Below are positions 60,639 through 64,000 of a stretch of 64,000 bases of DNA, one piece after another (the stretch's first letter is position 1; the number at the start of each line of letters is the position of its first letter). The DNA is from Streptomyces sp. SID12501 (lineage in GTDB: Bacteria; Actinomycetota; Actinomycetes; Streptomycetales; Streptomycetaceae). The notes under the pieces are model-generated. The model did not search any database. It was not told the DNA's origin and worked only from the letters and a program-made list of their open reading frames with translations. The position numbers and the translations under genes were made by a program. Location of the stretch: positions 52,166 to 116,165 of the forward strand of contig NZ_JAAGLU010000036.1 in NCBI RefSeq assembly GCF_010550245.1, in the 5' to 3' direction.

Positions 60639-60671
60639 CGACTCCGTACGAACAGACGACTCCGTACGAAC
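60639..60671 (+). repeat. Two 15-bp direct repeats upstream of guaB
   Basis: CGACTCCGTACGAAC occurs at 60639-60653 and again at 60657-60671, an 18-bp period, about 100 bases before guaB. It could be a regulator site or chance. Confidence 0.5.
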
Positions 60672-60768
60672 GTACGAAGCCCCGGGGCGGCTCGCACCGT
60701 GGAATTCGGGACCCGTGCTTCCCGTTAGCATGGACATCCGCACCGATCAAGGCTTTGGGGAAGGTGTC

Positions 60769-62271
60769 ATGACTGCGAACGTCGACGGAGTGCCCGCCAA
60801 ATTCGCGACACTCGGGCTGACCTACGACGACGTGCTGCTGCTGCCGGGCGCATCCGAAGTGCTGCCCAACGCTGTCGACACCTCGTCCCTCATCTCCCGC
60901 AACGTCCGCGTCAACATCCCGCTGCTCTCCGCGGCGATGGACAAGGTGACCGAGTCGCGCATGGCGATCGCCATGGCCCGGCAGGGCGGCGTGGGCGTGC
61001 TGCACCGCAACCTCTCCATCGAGGACCAGGTCAACCAGGTCGACCTCGTGAAGCGCTCCGAGTCCGGCATGGTCACCGACCCGATCACGGTGAACCCGGA
61101 CGCGACGCTGGGCGAGGCCGACGCGCTGTGTGCCAAGTTCCGCATCAGCGGCGTCCCGGTGACGGACGGCAACGGCAAGCTCCTCGGCATCGTCACCAAC
61201 CGCGACATGGCCTTCGAGACCGACCGCTCACGTCAGGTCCGCGAGGTCATGACGCCGATGCCGCTGGTCACCGGCAAGGTCGGTATCTCCGGCACCGAGG
61301 CCATGGAGCTGCTGCGCCGCCACAAGATCGAGAAGCTTCCCCTGGTCGACGACTCCGGTCTTCTCAAGGGCCTGATCACGGTCAAGGACTTCGTCAAGGC
61401 CGAGAAGTATCCGAGCGCCGCCAAGGACTCCGAGGGCCGGCTGCTGGTCGGCGCGGCCGTCGGCGCCAGCCCCGAGGCACTGGAGCGCGCCCAGGGACTC
61501 GCCGAGGCGGGCGTGGACTTCCTGGTCGTCGACACCTCGCACGGGCACAACAGCAACGCCCTGAGCTGGATGTCGAAGATCAAGTCGAGCATCCACGTCG
61601 ACGTGATCGGTGGCAACATCGCCACGCGTGACGGTGCCCAGGCCCTGATCGACGCGGGCGTCGACGGCATCAAGGTCGGCGTCGGCCCCGGCTCCATCTG
61701 CACCACTCGCGTGGTCGCCGGCATCGGCGTACCGCAGGTAACGGCCATCTACGAGGCTGCCCTCGCGGCCCGTGTCGCCGGTATCCCGGTGATCGGCGAC
61801 GGTGGCCTCCAGTACTCCGGCGACATCGGCAAGGCGCTGGCCGCCGGTGCCGACTCCGTGATGCTGGGCAGCCTGCTGGCGGGCTGCGAGGAGTCCCCGG
61901 GCGAGCTGCAGTTCATCAACGGCAAGCAGTTCAAGTCGTACCGCGGTATGGGCTCGCTGGGCGCCATGCAGTCGCGCGGCCAGGGGAAGTCGTACTCCAA
62001 GGACCGCTACTTCCAGGCCGACGTCGGCTCCGACGACAAGCTCGTCCCCGAGGGCATCGAGGGCCAGGTGCCCTACCGCGGTCCGCTGGCCAACGTGCTG
62101 CACCAGCTCGTCGGCGGTCTGCGCCAGACGATGGGGTACGTGGGCGCGGCCACCGTCGGTGAGATGGAGACCAAGGGCCGCTTCGTCCGCATCACGTCGG
62201 CGGGTCTCAAGGAGAGCCACCCGCACGACATCCAGATGACGGTCGAGGCGCCCAACTACAGCCGTAAGTAG
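60769..62271 (+). CDS. guaB: Inosine-5'-monophosphate dehydrogenase
   Basis: A 500-residue IMPDH, the committed step of guanine nucleotide synthesis (IMP to XMP). The catalytic Cys loop GVGPGSICTTRVVAG is intact. A CBS pair (about 100-215) interrupts the barrel, and the flap and Arg-Tyr region KSYRGMGSLGAM are present. The ATG at 60769 gives MTANVDGVPAKFATLG and normal length. It lies downstream of the sigma factor gene and upstream of guaB3, with a terminator between. Confidence 0.97.
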   Translation: MTANVDGVPAKFATLGLTYDDVLLLPGASEVLPNAVDTSSLISRNVRVNIPLLSAAMDKVTESRMAIAMARQGGVGVLHRNLSIEDQVNQVDLVKRSESGMVTDPITVNPDATLGEADALCAKFRISGVPVTDGNGKLLGIVTNRDMAFETDRSRQVREVMTPMPLVTGKVGISGTEAMELLRRHKIEKLPLVDDSGLLKGLITVKDFVKAEKYPSAAKDSEGRLLVGAAVGASPEALERAQGLAEAGVDFLVVDTSHGHNSNALSWMSKIKSSIHVDVIGGNIATRDGAQALIDAGVDGIKVGVGPGSICTTRVVAGIGVPQVTAIYEAALAARVAGIPVIGDGGLQYSGDIGKALAAGADSVMLGSLLAGCEESPGELQFINGKQFKSYRGMGSLGAMQSRGQGKSYSKDRYFQADVGSDDKLVPEGIEGQVPYRGPLANVLHQLVGGLRQTMGYVGAATVGEMETKGRFVRITSAGLKESHPHDIQMTVEAPNYSRK

Positions 62272-62298
62272 GCGCGAGCAGTAGCCGGACGTGCGAGG

Positions 62299-62327
62299 GG
62301 CGGTCCCGGAGGTACTCCGGGACCGCC
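62299..62327 (+). terminator. Terminator after guaB
   Basis: A perfect 13-bp stem (62299-62311 with 62315-62327), loop GTA, followed by TTCGTCGT. Confidence 0.8.
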
Positions 62328-62387
62328 TTCGTCGTGCCCGTCGGGGATACTGGGAGGCGCAGAACCAAGGATGGAAAGGCCACACAC

Positions 62388-63512
62388 GTGACTGAGATCG
62401 AGATCGGGCGCGGCAAGCGCGGCCGTAGGGCGTACGCCTTCGACGACATCGCCGTCGTCCCTAGCCGTCGTACGCGCGACCCGAAGGAGGTCTCGATCGC
62501 CTGGCAGATCGACGCCTACCGCTTCGAGCTGCCCTTCCTGGCGGCACCCATGGACTCAATCGTCTCTCCGGCCACCGCGATCCGCATCGGCGAGCTGGGC
62601 GGCCTCGGCGTCCTGAACCTCGAAGGCCTCTGGACGCGGTACGAGGATCCGCAGCCGTTGCTCGACGAGATCGCCGAGCTGGACGTGGACACCGCGACGC
62701 GCCGCCTCCAGGAGATCTACGCGGCTCCCATCAAGGAGGAGCTGATCGGCGCGCGCATCAAGGAGGTGCGCGACTCGGGCGTGGTCACCGCCGCCGCGCT
62801 CTCCCCGCAGCGCACGGCCCAGTTCTCCAAGGCCGTCGTCGACGCGGGCGTGGACATCTTCGTCATCCGCGGTACGACGGTCTCCGCGGAGCACGTCTCC
62901 GGTGCCGCCGAACCGCTGAACCTGAAGCAGTTCATCTACGAGCTGGACGTCCCGGTGATCGTCGGTGGCTGCGCCACGTACACCGCGGCCCTGCACCTGA
63001 TGCGCACCGGTGCGGCCGGCGTGCTCGTCGGCTTCGGCGGCGGCGCCGCGCACACCACGCGCAACGTGCTCGGCATCCGGGTCCCGATGGCCACCTCGGT
63101 CGCCGATGTGGCCGCCGCCCGCCGCGACTACATGGACGAGTCCGGCGGCCGGTACGTGCACGTCATCGCCGACGGTGGCGTCGGATGGTCCGGCGACCTC
63201 CCCAAGGCCATCGCCTGCGGCGCCGACGCCGTGATGATGGGCTCCCCGCTGGCCCGCGCCACGGACGCGCCCGGCAAGGGCCACCACTGGGGCATGGAGG
63301 CCGTCAACGAGGAATTGCCGCGCGGCAAGAAGGTCGACCTCGGCACGGTCGGCACGATCGAGGAGGTCCTCATGGGCCCCTCGCACATCCCCGACGGGTC
63401 GATGAACTTCTTCGGCGCCCTGCGCCGAGCCATGGCCACCACCGGCTACAGCGACCTCAAGGAGTTCCAGCGCGTCGAGGTCGCGGTGGCGGACTCGGTG
63501 CATCAGCGGTAG
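62388..63512 (+). CDS. guaB3: GuaB3, IMP dehydrogenase-related protein without the catalytic Cys
   Basis: A 374-residue TIM-barrel protein of the IMPDH/GMPR family, lacking CBS domains. The phosphate-loop regions are kept (VIADGGVGWSGDLPKAIACGADAVMMG). Where IMPDH has GPGSICTTR this protein reads GGGAAHTTRN, so the catalytic Cys is replaced by His. Actinobacteria and cyanobacteria carry such proteins next to guaB; activity differs among reports and cannot be stated here. The start is GTG at 62388. Confidence 0.92.
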   Translation: MTEIEIGRGKRGRRAYAFDDIAVVPSRRTRDPKEVSIAWQIDAYRFELPFLAAPMDSIVSPATAIRIGELGGLGVLNLEGLWTRYEDPQPLLDEIAELDVDTATRRLQEIYAAPIKEELIGARIKEVRDSGVVTAAALSPQRTAQFSKAVVDAGVDIFVIRGTTVSAEHVSGAAEPLNLKQFIYELDVPVIVGGCATYTAALHLMRTGAAGVLVGFGGGAAHTTRNVLGIRVPMATSVADVAAARRDYMDESGGRYVHVIADGGVGWSGDLPKAIACGADAVMMGSPLARATDAPGKGHHWGMEAVNEELPRGKKVDLGTVGTIEEVLMGPSHIPDGSMNFFGALRRAMATTGYSDLKEFQRVEVAVADSVHQR

Positions 63513-63537
63513 CCCGTAGGACGGAACTTGGGGCCTG

Positions 63538-63579
63538 AAAAGGGGGCCGGTCACCTGCCGAGGTGACCGGCCCCCTTTT
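63538..63579 (+). terminator. Terminator of guaB3
   Basis: A perfect 19-bp stem (63538-63556 with 63561-63579), loop GCCG. The right arm ends in TTTT, a strong intrinsic terminator, 25 bases after the stop. Confidence 0.93.
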
Positions 63580-63927
63580 GGCTGTCCGGCGTGGGGGCGC
63601 GTGGTGCGGGATGCGGGCGCGTGGTTGTGTTCGCAGTACATATGGGCTGGTCAGGGGAGTCGCGGGCGCTAGCGTGTGTGTCGGCGCTCCAGATCTCGGG
63701 AGCGCCCCCTTCCAGGACATGGTTCCGGACCCCCGCCCGTCGGGGCCCGGCCCGAGTTCCAGCAAACCGCCTACCGGGTCTATGGGCGGCGTCGCGGAAG
63801 GGGGCGCCCATGGGTCGCCACCGCAAGCCCACCCGCTGGGACCGGATCCGTCTTCGGGCGGTCAAGTTCCGGATGGGCTTGATCCGCTTTGACGGACATT
63901 CGAGATCAGGGGTTCTGCCCCGGGAAG
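63580..63927. other. Region between guaB3 terminator and IS, mostly featureless
   Basis: It holds no convincing long gene. A possible 27-codon ORF lies at 63810-63893. From 63890 onward TGACGGACATTCGAG may be the left inverted repeat of the IS3-type element that follows. Confidence 0.4.
63810..63893 (+). CDS. Possible small basic peptide (27 residues)
   Basis: ATG with GGAAGGGGG about 7 bases upstream encodes a very basic peptide that starts MGRHRKPTRWDRIRLRAV. It ends exactly where the IS element appears to start, so it may be the front of a gene interrupted by the insertion. There is no family match, and small length makes this uncertain. Confidence 0.3.
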
Positions 63928-64000
63928 ATGTCCATCATGGAGAGCATGGGGAAGAAGAAGCCTCGGCCTCGCCGTTCGTTCACGCCGGAGTTCAAGGCTG
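63928..64000 (+). CDS. IS3-family transposase OrfA, start only
   Basis: The window ends 24 codons into a gene that reads MSIMESMGKKKPRPRRSFT, then PEFKA. MGKKKPRPRRSFTPEFKA is the typical start of Streptomyces IS3-family OrfA helix-turn-helix proteins. Alternative ATGs at 63937 and 63946 are in frame. The OrfB part and the right end lie outside. Confidence 0.75.
   Translation, partial: MSIMESMGKKKPRPRRSFTPEFKA

Overview
High GC content, frequent GTG/TTG starts, GTGA/ATGA stop-start overlaps and actinobacterial developmental genes (whiD, bldM, a WhiJ-type regulator triad, a LAETG surface protein) place this window in a Streptomyces chromosome. Most of it is core genome, interrupted by short accessory patches and two transposon-related regions.

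Layout. 0-9.3 kb: the end of one Ser/Thr kinase gene, a second kinase gene, prfB, a LAETG surface protein, a small zinc-ribbon membrane protein, ftsE-ftsX, an S41 protease and smpB. 9.4-9.8 kb: tmRNA (ssrA). 9.9-13.5 kb: an accessory patch with an ankyrin/HEAT protein, a WhiJ-like triad (DUF397, XRE/DUF5753, HATPase) and a remnant-like protein. 13.5-23.7 kb: acpS, nnr, an L,D-transpeptidase, alr, an alpha/beta hydrolase, and tsaE, tsaB, rimI and tsaD, with small proteins between them. One of these lies behind a probable iron box, and one resembles a dead YkuD domain. 23.9-34.9 kb: an unusual phosphate-type ABC transporter locus. 35.0-36.5 kb: a TnpB-only IS element. 36.4-37.3 kb: a DUF3152 metalloprotease. 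37.3-45.6 kb: a xylo-oligosaccharide locus (bxlEFGA-like operon, divergent LacI regulator, GH10 xylanase) with recognisable palindromic operators. 45.7-52.5 kb: an LCP protein, a DGPF/ECF42 pair, a methyltransferase, tandem deacetylase lipoproteins and a P-loop kinase. 52.6-54.9 kb: groES-groEL under two CIRCE operators. 55-58.4 kb: a SnoaL-like protein, an SDR, a MOSC protein and a LysR regulator. 58.4-63.6 kb: whiD, bldM (with a sigma-BldN-type promoter), an shbA/sigD-like sigma factor, guaB and guaB3. The window closes with the start of an IS3-type transposase.

The most unusual system is at 23.9-34.9 kb. PstC and PstA permeases and a PstB ATPase flank three secreted proteins: a PstS with a glycine-rich linker and C-terminal membrane anchor, an uncharacterised 887-residue protein, and a binding protein fused to FN3 and Ig-like domains. 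They also flank a membrane protein with a sortase fold in which both the catalytic His and Cys positions are replaced. I infer a wall- or surface-displayed oxyanion-capture transporter. I know of no description of this arrangement, but I could not search.

The prfB-smpB-ssrA block and the acpS-guaB block are, from memory, far apart in S. coelicolor, on opposite sides of oriC. The accessory patch after tmRNA would therefore mark a rearrangement junction. Several gene ends also carry short degenerate tandem repeats that include or directly follow the stop codon.
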